From Cinnamomum chago (Eukaryota; Streptophyta; Magnoliopsida; Laurales; Lauraceae): a stretch of DNA of 64,000 nucleotides. Shown here one piece after another: positions 1 through 11,663 of this stretch. Below the pieces are notes generated by a model. It did no database searches. It saw nothing but the letters and a program-made list of their open reading frames with translations, and was not told the DNA's origin. The position numbers were made by a program, and so were the translations under genes. Each line of letters begins with the position of its first letter. Positions within the stretch are counted from its first letter, which is position 1. The stretch lies in assembly GCA_038049695.1 (NCBI GenBank), contig CP142458.1, positions 63,955,501 to 64,019,500 of the forward strand. The letters are read 5' to 3'.

Positions 1-1818
1 TTGGAACATGGTGATGTTGTGTGAGGATCAAAGGTATGATGATCCAGAGCTGTTTCATGCCGCCCTCTGGCATTGAAATTTAAATGCAGATGGGGCATCA
101 AGATGCTGTGACAAGTTAGACAGGAATTGGAGGAAGCTGGCATGATGTGTAGCTCAAGTTTCTTTTCCAGTGCCAATGGGTCTGAAAGATTCCAATGAGG
201 CAGAAATATAAACAATTCAGAGAGCCATGAAGATGTTTAATACGCATTTGAGGGCTGATGGAGATCTACACCTCCGACGGTGAGATCGAGCCCTAAGACT
301 CAAGCCCCTAAGGCCAACTAGATGAGAACTCCCAAAGAACTCACGGGAACAATTCTGAAATCTTATTAAGAATATAGCATACTTAAATAAATAACTCCTC
401 TCTATTTATAATAGAGGGAAGACTAAATAAGGAAAATCCTAATTACTGCATGATTTCTAAATTACTCTAATTAATCTCTAACAGAATCAAATCAAATATT
501 CTCTTAAAAAATTTAAAACAATCTAATTAGGGAAAAAACTTAATGGGAAAGACTCCTTGGTGGGGTCCACTAGGGGCCCTCTTCTTCTTGGATCTCACTG
601 GATCAAGGGCCCTTTAATAGTAGATGGAGATTCTACAAATGAATTTGGCTGGATAAGAGGTTGATGTTAATATCCCTTGGAATGTATCAAGTGTAGTTAG
701 GGAGATCAGAGAATTGTCTCTTGAGGGAAGTTTTCTTAAAACATGTGAGACCAAGGTTTTAAAGCTCAGAATCAGGGGGTGACTAGGACTCTCAATTCAA
801 GTGGAATCAACTGAGTCACATGCGACTCAAAAACCTGAAAGTTATGAAATAAACTTTGGAAACAGAGACATATATCCTTTATATTTAAGCCATATGTGTT
901 TTAATTATTTATAATGAATTTAAGTGAATAAGAAGTGCTTACATGTCATTTCATTCCACTGGATGAACCTTTCAATCTTTGAATGATTCAATCGACATGA
1001 CCTTTTGATCTTTGAATGCCTCAATCTTCCAGTATGGTTTTTTATTTTCAAAAATGAGTACAAATGGGCCCTAAATGCCTCCATCTTCTTGAAAAAAGGA
1101 AAGCAAAAAAAGAAGAAAGAGTTTAAACCTTTTCCCACTGGCTGGATATATTTCTTTTTTTTTTTTTTTTTTTTCATTAGTAAAATCAGGAATTCACAGG
1201 GTGATGTTATCTGAGTTGGGAAGAACTCATTAAGGCAGGCACTCCCAGCCAATGGGCATCATTTAGCATGCCCAGAACTTACAAATTTGGGTTTGTGTGG
1301 TTTCATCGAGTAGCTTATATAGTTTCATGCAAATTCGCTACTTTTGGTTTTTGAGTTCCCTTATGCAGGTTTTTTTCCTTCTTTCCTCTATGGGCATGTT
1401 ACATGGTATGCTCTTATACTATACAGCTTCCGTGTATTTCTTCCTTCATAGAATTTGCCACTGAAAAGAGTATTTCGACTAAGTGGGCCCATGATTCATT
1501 GATCCAAGTGGTTGATATTGTGGGTCTTACCTTCAGATTGCAGTTTGAAGTCGGTTTAACTTTTGCATGGCTTCATTTTGATGAAGAAATTTATCCATCT
1601 TGTAGGCAATATTTTTGTCCATAAGAATCACTTGATTTCTGAACATAAGAATCACTTGATATCTGAACAAGAGCGGTTTTGCATGCAAGGGTATTTGGGT
1701 TGTATGAAAGAATTGTCTTCAAGACTTTAGTTTCAGGCTAGCTGCATGCATTTCTTCAGAAACACTTGAAGCCTAATATTTTTGCTACATCACTGACAAT
1801 GAGGTAACACAAGTGCAG
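1..1818. other. Non-coding left edge, intron or 5' flank of the CCCH/G-patch gene
   Basis: No convincing exon was found. Positions 240-640 have the look of LTR debris (a TATA-like tattta run near 408 and several in-frame stops) but no paired end was found. A pure T tract of about 20 bases lies at 1155-1174. Since the first recognisable exon of the neighbouring gene starts at 1819 and begins inside the protein, this stretch is most simply a long intron, with the first exon lying left of the window. Confidence 0.45.
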
Positions 1819-3573
1819 ATGTGCAAATTCTTTCTACAGCAGCGGTGCCGATTTGGTAGTAACTGCCGCTTGTCACATGGTATGTCATTATTTGTTCGCA
1901 CTAGGGTGTTGCACAGACTCATCCTTTAGAGGTGTCGGTCCTTTGTACTCAATAAATATAAAGCGTGCTAAGGTGCTTCAATCTGTACATGGGTTCCACA
2001 TTTTGGTGACCCACACAGTTGATAAGGCGGACCTCATTGTGGATGGAAGAAAGTCCAAGAATTTCTCAGTTTCAAGATCCTATTCGCCTGTCGGTTGTAC
2101 TTCTTTTCTTGAGGATTGCAAAACTACTTTCTCAACAGTACTTGCATGCAACCAGGGTGGGAATCATCCAATTCTTGGCGTCCCCCATCGACAGTGGATC
2201 CATCTGATCAATATACTGGATCACTTTAACCATGACCCTGCATGCATTGATTGAGAACAGTAAACTATACATTTTTCTGAAGTACCAGATCCTTTCTAAG
2301 GTCCTTGAATGTCCTTCTGTTTATTATTATTATTATTATTATTCAGAGTTCAGACCACTTTTGACATATACAATGACCATTTATATTTGTAATTGATCTA
2401 GTTTACTGTCTGCTATTTATACAGCAAAATACTATTTACATTGTTTCCTTTCTTGAGGAAATATTGCATGGACCTATTGCTTAGTTGGGTTCACCTCTTA
2501 TTGATATTATAATCCAAATGACTAGGCAAAGGTATCGTAATCTGATGGAGATAATTTGTGCAGGAGTTAATGTTCCATTATCTTCATTGAAACACTATAT
2601 TCCAACCACATGGCATCAATCATTGGTGGGATCTAGCATTTGGGCTGTGTCAGGGAGCTGTGCTGGTATCTGGAGGGGGGCTGAGCTTGAGTCATGGGAT
2701 GACCAACTTAAGTTGGCACAAGTTGTTTTCTGTGATGATGGAAGCTCAGCGAAGCTTGGGTCTGAGGCACTTTCTTTGTCTGAATATGCTCAAATGAGTG
2801 AGGAGGAATTGGAAGAAGATGACTCGAGCTCAGAAACTTCTGATTCTGCTGATGATGATCATGAGAATGGAACAAATACTCAAGGTATTGGCTTTTTAGA
2901 ATCTACCACATTACAGCGTGGTGTTCAAACAGAAACTGCTGTGTTTGCAAAGTGGGAGCATCACACGCGGGGCATAGCTTCAAAAATGATGGCCAACATG
3001 GGTTACCGCGAGGGAATGGGCTTGGGCATAGCAGGTCAAGGAATGGTTGATCCTGTCCCTGTAAGAGTCCTCCCACCGAAGCAGTCACTCGACCATGCAC
3101 TTGTTTCAAATGAGCAAGAAGGCAATGAAGCGAGTCAGGGGAAAAAGCGTAGTAGAGGCGGTAAAAGGAAACGTGATAAGAAATATGCAGCTGCTGTGCG
3201 AGCTACTAAAGCTGCAGAAGAGCAGCAGCCAGATGTCTTCAATTTCATCAACAATCAGCTTGCAATGCAAGGTGAAGCAGAAAACAGATCAGGCAAGAAG
3301 CAGAATATGGGCTCAAGTGAGGCCAAACATGTGAAGAAAGAAGACCGGCGTTCCCTGATTGCCTATGATGATGAGATGAAAGAGTTAAGAAACAGGGTTG
3401 AGAAGCTGGAAGAGATGGTGAGTCGGAACCGCAAAGAGAAGGCAGTATTTGAAGCGGTTTCCCGGAAGTTAGAGGAGACTCGTAGAGCTTTAGCAGATGC
3501 TGAGGAAGCTCATGCATCTGTTTCGAATGCTGTAGTTAGTAAGGAGAAAGAGAAGAGGTGGCTAAAGTTCTAA
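1819..3573 (+). CDS. CCCH zinc finger and G-patch protein (ZGPAT-like), 5' end missing
   Basis: Two exons are readable. Exon 1819-1879 follows an AG acceptor and encodes a C-x7-C-x5-C-x3-H zinc finger ([10 protein letters not shown], then [11 protein letters not shown]). It ends at a GT donor at 1880. Exon 2564-3573 follows TTTGTGCAG and keeps the frame across the junction ([10 protein letters not shown]). It encodes a conserved region that may be the Tudor-like part of the family (2566-2780), an acidic Ser/Glu/Asp run (about 2790-2870), a G-patch with spaced glycines ([18 protein letters not shown], about 2960-3090), a basic Lys/Arg patch and a C-terminal coiled coil (about 3370-3560), then TAA. 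CCCH plus G-patch is the architecture of vertebrate ZGPAT and its plant CCCH homologues, which are nuclear nucleic-acid-binding proteins. The exact role in plants is not evident from sequence. The N-terminal exon is not in the window. No disabling change was seen. A fragment of this exon is duplicated near 16.1 kb. Confidence 0.85.
2320..2343. repeat. (TTA)n microsatellite
   Basis: About eight tandem TTA units inside the 684-bp intron between the zinc-finger exon and the G-patch exon. Confidence 0.9.
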
Positions 3574-4987
3574 TGTTATGAATATCTGATTATTGTATAT
3601 TCCTATGTATTAATTTTTTCGGGGCTATTCTTTATGGCCTTTTTGGGGGCTTTTCTTTTAAGGCCAGTTGCACATCAACAATCATACACCAGTTTAAGAA
3701 TGTCTTCAGGAGTGCTTGTATAAGATCCTACCCAGTCATGATATGGGAGCTTCTTCTTTCACTTTTCCTTGCAAGGCAGAACCTTGAAGATTTTCTTCTT
3801 TATAATTTATGATCAGTGACCCGTCTTGTGAATTGTTGTCCAAAGTGGCTTTATTTCTTTTCATTATTTTGTGTTTTTGGAATAGAGATTGTACTTTTAG
3901 GTGGGTTAGTCACATACTGAAATGAGTGGGACAACTAGGACCTGTTCCACCAACATGCCAAGTTCCCATATATGGAATGATTTAAACTGTGGAATACTTT
4001 CCCCTTTGATATCTCTTTCACCCTTTCTCATCCAATTGCACCGGAAGAGAATTGGCATAGAAATTGGCTGTTTCCATCTCAGTTTCTCATAATCATCTAT
4101 ACATTTTTCTCCAACTCATTTCATCCAATTACACCCGAAGGCCGGTTTTAGACACAGGGTAAGTAGCTTATGTGTAAATGAAGGTTTGTGTTTTGGGTTC
4201 TTGATCAGTGACAGTTTTGTTCATATTTGCAACTAAATTAGGGTAGATAACATAGCAACCAGGTGGTATCCAAGGGCCTTTTTTTTTTTCCCATTAGATC
4301 AGAGGATAACAGGCCAAATGGTTAAAGGAATATTAATATATGAACAGCAGCACTTCTGAATGTTTAAAATGGAGACCAGATGAAGATTTGAAGAGACAAG
4401 GTTTGGATTGCTTCTGTTAATTTAGAAAAATTAAAAAGTGGAGTACCAATCATTGGTGGATAAGGTTCTTTAAGAGGACACTCTTGCCTGTAGTAGGTCA
4501 TGAACAAAGAAAAGAACAGCTCCCAGAGGGTGGTAACTCAGGGCATCCAAATCAATCAACCTCTGTTTGCTTCATCTGAGTTACCTGAGCTTTCTTGACA
4601 AAGATCTGCAGGCATTTTATTTAGGTCAGATGTTTTTGCCTATGGCATGTCGGTATCAGAGCCCCCAAATGAGTAGTGAAGTTCACAAGCTGCCACAAAC
4701 GTAACAGTGCAGATATACTTGTAGAGATATTATAAAATGCATGGCTGGAGAAGATCCATGGTTTCTCCCACAGAACAATCCTTTTATCAGTCAAATGTGT
4801 TCTTCCACAAGGTGAAAAGTAAACATTCAGATGCAAAACAAAGCATCTTGGTCAAGAAGTGTAACAATGTAGACAGCAATTTGATTGCATTAAAAAAAAT
4901 GATTTTAGTTTCTTAGGACATGTTCATTTGGTTGTGGAAGAGAGAGGAGTGCCACACCTGGCCAAAGAGATAGACAAGCATGGAACT
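3574..4987. other. 3' UTR and intergenic, no gene seen
   Basis: T-rich sequence directly after the G-patch stop codon is probably 3' UTR. Beyond it, short open frames have no recognisable domains. A T run lies near 4280-4290. Confidence 0.6.
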
Positions 4988-5050
4988 CTAAGGGTGCGTT
5001 TGATCACAGCAACTTCTTTTGGTGTAACCTTGCCACAAACGCAGCCTTAG
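4988..5050. mobile_element. Short inverted-repeat element, possible hAT-type MITE remnant
   Basis: CTAAGGGTGCGTTTG at the left end matches the reverse complement of CAAACGCAGCCTTAG at the right end in 14 of 15 bases, with about 33 bp between. The (T)AGGGTGCGTTTG end resembles hAT-type MITE termini. I could not find the expected 8-bp target duplication, so it may be only a fold-back remnant. Confidence 0.4.
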
Positions 5051-5141
5051 TTGCTGTAACTTAAGTAAAATCACTTGCCACAAATGCCTTGGAACATGCA
5101 CATTACAGCAACAAAAAACTATCCACTCAATGGTTTTCATT

Positions 5142-5381
5142 TTTTTCTCTTATCACTCAGGGCTTCTTTCGCTCAACCCAGGAGCCTTTGGCCTTGAGCC
5201 CGAGGGATACTCGATTCTGGATAGCTGAGAACTAATCCCTAGGGGCACATGCAAACCCTCATATCCATATGCACCAGGTAAAACTATGGAAGGTGACCAA
5301 TATAGGTAGGTGTCAAACATAAGACCTCTCGGCTTCATGAGGCGCAGAGTCCTTGGCCAACTGAGCTACCACTTGTTGGTT
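5142..5381 (-). mobile_element. tRNA-derived SINE with 16-bp target site duplication
   Basis: Read on the minus strand, the element starts next to a pol III A-box (TGGTAGCTCAGTTGG, 5371-5357). About 40 bases on it has a worn B-box (GTTTGACACC, 5318-5309). It ends in an A-rich tail (AAGAGAAAAAA) at 5151-5142. Perfect direct repeats CTCAATGGTTTTCATT lie at 5126-5141 and 5382-5397. The roughly 240-bp length, tRNA-like head, A-rich tail and long target duplication fit a plant SINE of tRNA origin. The perfect duplication argues for moderate age. Confidence 0.8.
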
Positions 5382-5397
5382 CTCAATGGTTTTCATT

Positions 5398-5990
5398 CAT
5401 ATCATCATATAATGAAACCCACTAAAACAAATGCCAAATGCTAACCTAACTTCTAGTGTCACTCATTAATATTTAATTTATTGATTCTCCTATTTTCAAT
5501 CTTAACTGATCATTAAAATGCACGAGTTCTAATAATAAAACACAGTTCTTATATGTACTCTTCATTGTCCTTTTAGACCAAATATTGTTTCCATAATGAA
5601 ATCTTTGACAGCAGGTAACTGCTACTAATGCACTTCCTTTTTAGAATGCAACAGGTAATGACGACTAATGCCACCTGCTTTTAGATAGGATACCTTGACA
5701 GAGAAAGCTAAAATTATCTGTAAGATGTACAGATCAGGCTTTCCTTACAACAACTACCATAAAAACATTCATCCACCTGGGAAGAACATTAATACAGCAA
5801 CCTTTGATGATCATAACTGAAACCACCTACAGGATGGTTGGATACAATACCAGTGAAGTTCGAATAAAGAAGTCAAATAAAGTTTTTGTGAAGGATATTT
5901 CTAAGTCACTGGAGATAAACAACAAAACCGTCAAAATCACACCAAGATTCCTTATGAAGATCAAATAAGCAAGTCATAGGGTGGATCACG
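5398..5990. other. Intergenic, nothing recognised
   Basis: AT-rich sequence with short open frames only. A weak direct similarity between 5610-5640 and 5648-5680 (acaggtaa..gactaatgc) may be a small tandem duplication. Confidence 0.5.
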
Positions 5991-5994
5991 TCGT

Positions 5995-6140
5995 TGGGCA
6001 AGCCATCATCACCACTATTATCATCAAAGCCTTATTGCAACTATGTTGGATTTGGCTGTATGAATCTTTTATCTGAATTTTGATCTATCTTGAGCCAAAT
6101 CCTTGGATAACTTGCACTTCTTCAGATCTATTCTGCATTC
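5995..6140 (-). mobile_element. Probable RTE-type LINE 3' end fragment
   Basis: A (CAT)n-like tail (catcatcaccactattatcatc) is followed by AAAGCCTTATTGCAACTATG and a ttggctgtatgaatc block. This arrangement, a short tandem tail next to an 'aaagcctta..ggtcggctacatgaatc'-like block, is common at the 3' ends of plant RTE elements. The sequence is decayed and I found no coding part or target duplication. Confidence 0.4.
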
Positions 6141-6584
6141 AAAATTGTACAATAAAAGAAAATAATTATTAACAATTAGATGACCTTCAGTGTGAGTAAA
6201 AGGAAGGCAATATTCAGCTAGGAACAGATGACCATATCTGAAGACCTGATCTAAAGAACTATTACCGATGGATGGACATCAATACCATGTTGAATGATAA
6301 AGAAGATCAGCACTACTGGGTCCAGATGGGCATGAATGCTATCACAGTGGAGTGTTGGATAGAAAAAAAATCCCCAATTTGGTTTTCATGTGGCAACAGT
6401 ATACCTTCATTAAGGGGTTACTATGGCAATCCAATAATGATCGGTAATGGCCCAGTAGATGATATTTGCTCTAAATATCCATTTTTAATATTTTTAAAAC
6501 AAGATGGAAACAATCATTTTTTTCAACATGCCCAGCGACAAAAATAGTGGATGTTGATTACAAGTAAGCATGACTCCTCTTACA

Positions 6585-6887
6585 GCAAACCAAACCAAAC
6601 CAATTAAGTCTTTTCCCACTAGGTGGGGTCGGCTATATGAATTTGACGATGCCAATTAAATCTGTTTAGGGCCATGTCCTCCGTTAGATTCATATTGGCA
6701 AGGTCATGTTTAATAGTTTCTTTTCAATTTCTCTTGGGTCTCCCTCTCCTACTCATGACAATTTCCATGCTTTCACACTTAACAGGTGCCTCCGTTGGGC
6801 GCCTTCTAACATGGTCGAACCATCACAATCAATTTTCTCTCATTTTATCTTCAATCGGTGCTATTCCTACTTTGCCCCTAATCTCCC
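6585..6887 (-). mobile_element. 5'-truncated RTE LINE, 16-bp target duplication
   Basis: On the minus strand one frame reads IAPIEDKMREN-stop-L, then WFDHVRRRPTEAPV, then RRGRPKRN. This is the C-terminal signature of plant RTE-clade reverse transcriptases (family form: ..APIEDKMREN.LRWFGHV). The 3' end has a ggtggggtcggctatatgaatt block (on +) and short tandem GGTTT units (6585-6604). Perfect repeats CATGACTCCTCTTACA flank it at 6569-6584 and 6888-6903. The insert is only 303 bp, so it was 5'-truncated at insertion and has since picked up several stops. It is not coding today. Confidence 0.85.
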
Positions 6888-6903
6888 CATGACTCCTCTT
6901 ACA

Positions 6904-7600
6904 CAAACTAACAAAATAGTAACATCAAGCACACAAGTAACCTTGACAACCAACACCACCATAGCACCAGCCAAAATTAACAGAAGTTCATACTCAAACA
7001 AACTAAAAAAAAAAGAAAAATCCTAAAATAAGAAAAAAAAAAACTAAAAAAACTAAAAAAAAAAAAACATAGTATAGATGGTAAGTTTCGCATGAAAATT
7101 GCATTTTGACCTTCAAACTATTGAGAAGTGAGCTCCACCCAAGGGGGAATATTGAAAAGTATTTTCGCTGCCTCTACTAATGCCTTGAGGTTTTGGTAGG
7201 AATGACTAGCTAAAGAAACTTAATACAAACAACCTTATTTCTCCTTTGATGATAGCGTGCGCTGTCTAGAGGCAGGTGTCTAGAGCACAGAGAACGTCGA
7301 TAGCTTCAAAATGAGTACTTGTGCATCGCGATATGACACCCGGATCAAAAGCTGTGGATGTCTGAAGTTCACACTATTGTTCAAGCCTTCCAAAGTCCAG
7401 CATTATTTTATGAGATCTTATTCCAGAAATTGTTTTGCCACTTGTTCTACATTGCTATCCTGAGAAGTTTTTGCACTCCACACTTTCCACTTGTCTTTTA
7501 AAAACCAGAGAGTTTGCAACAATTCTAATCAAACACTTAGAACTAACTCCACCATTATCTAACCACTATTAAAAAACCATCAGGAGATTTATGAAGCAGG
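6904..7600. other. Intergenic with A-rich tract
   Basis: An almost pure A tract with scattered C, T and G lies at about 7001-7068. It may be the tail of an old retroposed copy, but no body could be recognised next to it. The rest has no gene. Confidence 0.5.
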
Positions 7601-7602
7601 AG

Positions 7603-8466
7603 AGTATGACGTCCAATTGAGTCCTAATCAAGCCTGAAACGGACACGTAGGCCTGGCCGATGTGCACACCACTTTAATTGGCTCTACATGCTCAAAACAT
7701 GTAGCCCGATTTTGCTCATCGGGACTGCGTCAATTGGTATTGAAGCCAAAGGATCCTAATCGATTGATTGTTGATTCCATTCTCAACACCATCCCACCAC
7801 AAAGGGGACAAGGTTGTCCACACCGGCAAGATGTAGAAAATGATGAGGGAAGCCAATTAGATCCTCGTGACCTTGAGATCTAAGATTTGTGACAACAAAT
7901 TAAGATTTTGACTCGACAATTGGTATGAGTCAAGCCCTGAGACCTATATTTTGAATATGGCCGCAATGGTCATCTAGATTATGATAACGAATCATACGAT
8001 GGTGACTGACTTTGCGATGATGATTACAAGGATCCGATTTGCCTTGATTTGTTGGATGAAGAAGGGTACATATATGTTGAACTGTATAGATGATAGGAAG
8101 TATGATTTGCAAGTATTAGATGTACTAGTTTTTTGGGACAGAATTGAACGGTGAGATTTACCATAGATCAAGTCGCAGGCCCAGATGAATTGCATCAGTC
8201 CATTTTTCAAACCTAGTCATGACAGATCTCCACCTATTCAAGTACAGCTAGAAGATAGAAGTGATAGCAGAAGCAGAAAAGGAAGTGAAAACGAAAGCTG
8301 TGAATGGCGGATATAGACTCAAGGTTGAGTCTTTTTCAAGCAGCAGAGTCTGAAGCAAGAGCGTATGAAGCCCAATTGAGTCCTAATTAGGCCCGTAATG
8401 GGCATGTAGGGCTGGCACATGTGCACACAACTTCGATTGGCTGTACATGTTCAAAACATAGGTCCT
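7603..8466 (+). mobile_element. Decayed small LTR-type element (direct repeats with PBS-like site)
   Basis: Two diverged direct repeats of about 105 bp, 7603-7712 and 8360-8466, share blocks such as CCAATTGAGTCCTAAT and ATGTGCACAC. Just after the left repeat, TGGTATTGAAGCC (about 7736) resembles the initiator-Met tRNA primer site TGGTATCAGAGCC used by many plant LTR elements. The 650 bp between repeats has no intact frame. This could be a non-autonomous or heavily deleted LTR element. No target duplication was found. Confidence 0.4.
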
Positions 8467-10324
8467 ACAGAACAGATAATGTACATTGGAAGGAGCTGGC
8501 GTTTTCTTTTGTATGGCTATAGTAATTTTATAAATGTTTCTCAAGTTTGTTCAAGCTGGCATTTTCTTTCAAGATTTAAAACGTGGGTATGAGAGATTGG
8601 ATTGTAAGCAAGTGGTAAGCATTTATGAAATGTAATTGATCATCCAATGGGCTGTTTTAATGTGAGAGAGTGTGACATTCACTGACAAGACTATCCCTAG
8701 AGTGCCTTCTGAGGGTCTTCTGGAAAAGAAAAAGATGGGTCAATGTCCAAGGAAACACCATCAGCAAAGAAAAAGGAAGTCAAGAAATCAAGAAACTAAG
8801 GGGAAAAATGAATAAATGCCCAAGGATGGAAACCCTAGAAACAAATACAAGTTAATGATGGAAAAATCAAGAGAAGGAATAGAGAACATGGAAAAACGAA
8901 AAGAAGAGCTAAGTGCGATTTTAAGAAGGAGAAGAAGAAAGGGGTGGATTTCATGTTAGGCTATCTGCGACATATTGTAATATCGCGGGATATGGGCAAA
9001 AGAGTGATAAAAGGGAAGATTGGCGGGAGGCCCTCGGGCGTCAATATGAAATGTGTGGCCCTCTGCTATCTTTAAAGGGTTTAAGCTGGTAAACCCCTTG
9101 TAATCAACTTGATCATATAACAATCAAGTCTGGTCGATCCATAGTGTAGAAAAAAAAAAATGCTTGAAGCCACCTTATTTTAAGAAAGTCCACACAACAT
9201 TTCTCAAAGTCACTGGTCAATTTACAAATTTCAGATTCATTTGGATTCCCATTGCAAATTGAACTTGCACTACCCTTTTAAACCTTAGAGGACTAAGGGG
9301 AACTACTCGGAGGGAGTCTTGGTAAAACACAAATTGTAGTTTTACTTAATTTCAATGAATTAAGACATTTGCACAGCATTATCAGAGGAAAAAAAAAGTC
9401 TAAAGTTCCAGATCTTAAAGCTCAACCACTAGCGATGTGATATAACCATAAAGGGGTTTAAAAATATAGAAAAAAAATAAAATAAAAGAAGGGAATCCAT
9501 GTAATCTTAGAAAAGGCAAGACAAAGCATACTAATTGGTTGTTTAAATATTATTAAGTAAATTAAAAATAAAAAAACAACCACTAATGCATATACAATTT
9601 AAAGAAAGACAACAATCTCAATGCCCAAAAGAAAGCAAATATGTACAATGATAGAATAATGTAGGGAAGTTCATGTCTAGAACATTGCAAATGTTGAGAG
9701 ACTATCATAATACAAATTTTCCATTTTATATTCATAAAGAAACAACCTGATGTGAGGAATCTGCATGTACATGCATTGTTTCGTGTGGTCCACTTATGCC
9801 TAATCAAAACCTTATCTTTCAACTAGCCTATATATATTGGCAATTGGCCAAATCATATACAATATCTTAATCCAAAAAAAGAAAAATGATATGGCCTCCA
9901 AACAGATCTTTTCTAGACAAAGATGCCATTTGTTTATGATGCCTTTTAAAGGAATTTTAGTCATATTAGGTCTATTTAATATGGTCATTGAAACGCATGA
10001 GATTTACTAACTTAGATCTCTCCATTTAGAATTTTATGTTAAATCTTCCCTAAAAGGAAAAAAAGGCCTTGAACTTTAAAAAAGGAAGAGCTCTTCCTTT
10101 TCTTTTGATTTCCAATAACGAAGCTAGCCTTTGTATCCACCAACAGGGAATACCTTCTTTAATTTAAACCATACAAATAATTATCCTCAGGTGTATTTGC
10201 CTTGGGTCAAAATTCTGCTCCAATCAATTTGGGCTCACCATCGATTAATCTTTTATAAATCAAGTGATCACATTAAAAATAAAAATATAAAGAGTGACAA
10301 CACATATTGTACACATGATCTATC
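8467..10324. other. Intergenic, possible old LTR fragments, no gene
   Basis: The 8940-9140 stretch (cgcgggatat, then cccttgtaatcaacttgatc) looks like an eroded LTR R/U5 region but has no partner here. The remainder is AT-rich with homopolymer runs (A tracts near 9150, 9390 and 9470). No supported coding region. Confidence 0.45.
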
Positions 10325-10442
10325 TGTAAGATACCATATACCAACACAAAAGCTTAAGCTGATAGATAGAATGCCCAAACAGGCATACGAAGCCCTATCC
10401 AACCTTGGACTTGTGCGATGTGGGATGTGAGACTTCCCAACA
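10325..10442 (-). repeat. TRIM 3' LTR
   Basis: 118 bp. On the minus strand it starts TGTTGGGAAGTCTCACATCC and ends TCTTACA. It is preceded by the polypurine tract. Confidence 0.8.
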
Positions 10443-10535
10443 CCCCCCCTCACGTGCAGGCCCAACAAATTTCATGGACAGGCCTGTCACGTGGGCTACA
10501 CAAGAACGACGGGATCGGAACCTGCTCTAATACCA

Positions 10536-10651
10536 TATAAGAAACCATTTATAACCCAAAAACTTAAGCTGATAGTTGGAAGCCCAAACAGGTATATGAA
10601 GTCCTGTCCAACCTTGGACTTGGGTGATGTGGAATGTGGGACTTCCCAACA
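10536..10651 (-). repeat. TRIM 5' LTR
   Basis: 116 bp. It is the direct partner of the 10325 repeat and is followed on the minus strand by the primer-binding site. Confidence 0.8.
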
Positions 10652-11302
10652 CAATCTAATAGTGGGCCCAAAACTGATTAAACTTAAGTTTGGCCTAGCA
10701 CTAATATATGGAGATAATGATTTTTGAGCAGTTTAAATTTCAAAAGTGGTCACAACTGATGGATATATAGGGTTGGCTCCATTATTAGCAATCAAAATAA
10801 ATGAAGGGACATTTTTGTCCTTCAAAAAATATTTAATCGGACTTTCTTGATTTGGTATGTGTTCAAATCACTCACTTCATCATTCTACTATTAACTTTTC
10901 CCCATATGATGACTTTGTTTATAAACTAATAACTCAATGGATATTAGCAGTAGAACCATTTAAGCCAACAAATTATTCTTACTAATTCATCATTGATGGC
11001 CCATAGTTAACGCTAATAACTAATATGTATGTCTCACAAACACACACACACATCATGTGGACCCTTACTTTTCATTTTGTTTTTCTCAATAATACGTGTG
11101 CCATAATTATTACATCTTGATCTGGTCAGCTCATACTAAATCAAGCCCCTTTTTTCGTTTTCTTCCTGTAGTTAAATGAACATTAGTCTTGAAAGAAGAT
11201 GCTATGCTACCATATTCATTTGCGAAAAATATTATTTACTCAGGGATTAATATAAGGTATCTAAACATAATCACAAAGACAAATAGAGGGAGAAAGTGAT
11301 AG
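10652..11302. other. Intergenic, no gene seen
   Basis: AT-rich, with an (AC)n run of about 14 bases near 11040. No supported feature. Confidence 0.55.
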
Positions 11303-11360
11303 CATCATCATCATCGTCATCATCATCAAAGCCCTGTCTCAACTATGTTGCAAATACTTA
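11303..11360 (-). mobile_element. RTE-like LINE 3' terminus scrap
   Basis: A (CATCAT)n tail with CGT interruption joins AAAGCCCTGTCTCAACTATG, the same terminal arrangement as the fragment near 6.0 kb. Only the terminal bases are recognisable. Confidence 0.35.
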
Positions 11361-11471
11361 GTATAATACAATATTTTATTGGCAACAAAAGTTTCATTGT
11401 TTAACAGAACAAGATACGACAATCTACATGATATGTGGTTGGCGGGGGCAGTGGCAGGGGCGGGGGGGCAA

Positions 11472-11555
11472 ATCATGGAATCTTGCATCTCTTCTTAGAG
11501 AATTTGGCGTGCATATCATGGAAGCTTGCACCTCTTCCTAGAGAATTTGGCATGT
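11472..11555. repeat. 42-bp tandem duplication
   Basis: Two adjacent units beginning ATCATGGAA.CTTGCA and ending AGAGAATTTGGC.TG differ at a few positions. They lie just left of the split MITE, next to a G-rich run (11445-11468). Confidence 0.75.
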
Positions 11556-11663
11556 GAAGACATATCTTTTTCATTCAATCAGATATGTAGATGCCCTATG
11601 GGCCTGTTTCTTTACTAGAATTTCTGACAAGAACTCAGTTTGTTGGGGAATTCATGGTATGAT

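Larger units (their letters stand above)
10325..10651 (-). mobile_element. Complete TRIM (terminal-repeat retrotransposon in miniature)
   Basis: Two direct repeats of about 117 bp (10325-10442 and 10536-10651) both read TGTTGGGAAGTC at their 5' end on the minus strand. The 10325-10442 copy ends in CA. In this strand the 5' LTR is immediately followed by TGGTATTAGAGC (10535-10524), a primer-binding site for initiator-Met tRNA with one change. A purine tract GTGAGGGGGGG (about 10455-10443) abuts the 3' LTR. Flanking pentamers CTATC and CAATC match in 4 of 5. Total 327 bp with no coding capacity: all the hallmarks of a TRIM. The two LTRs differ noticeably, so the insertion is old. Confidence 0.85.

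Noticed and set aside
920-1252. Open frames on both strands around 1 kb
   Set aside because: They are built on the A/T homopolymers at 1085-1175, giving Lys or Phe runs, with no recognisable domain.
5340-5381. tRNA gene-like sequence (TGGTAGCTCAGTTGG on the minus strand)
   Set aside because: The rest does not fold as a tRNA, the B-box is worn, and 16-bp target duplications plus an A-rich tail show it is the head of a SINE.
10325-10651. Cassandra-type TRIM (5S rRNA promoter in the LTR)
   Set aside because: I looked for 5S-like internal promoter blocks in the LTR and found none; it is an ordinary TRIM.
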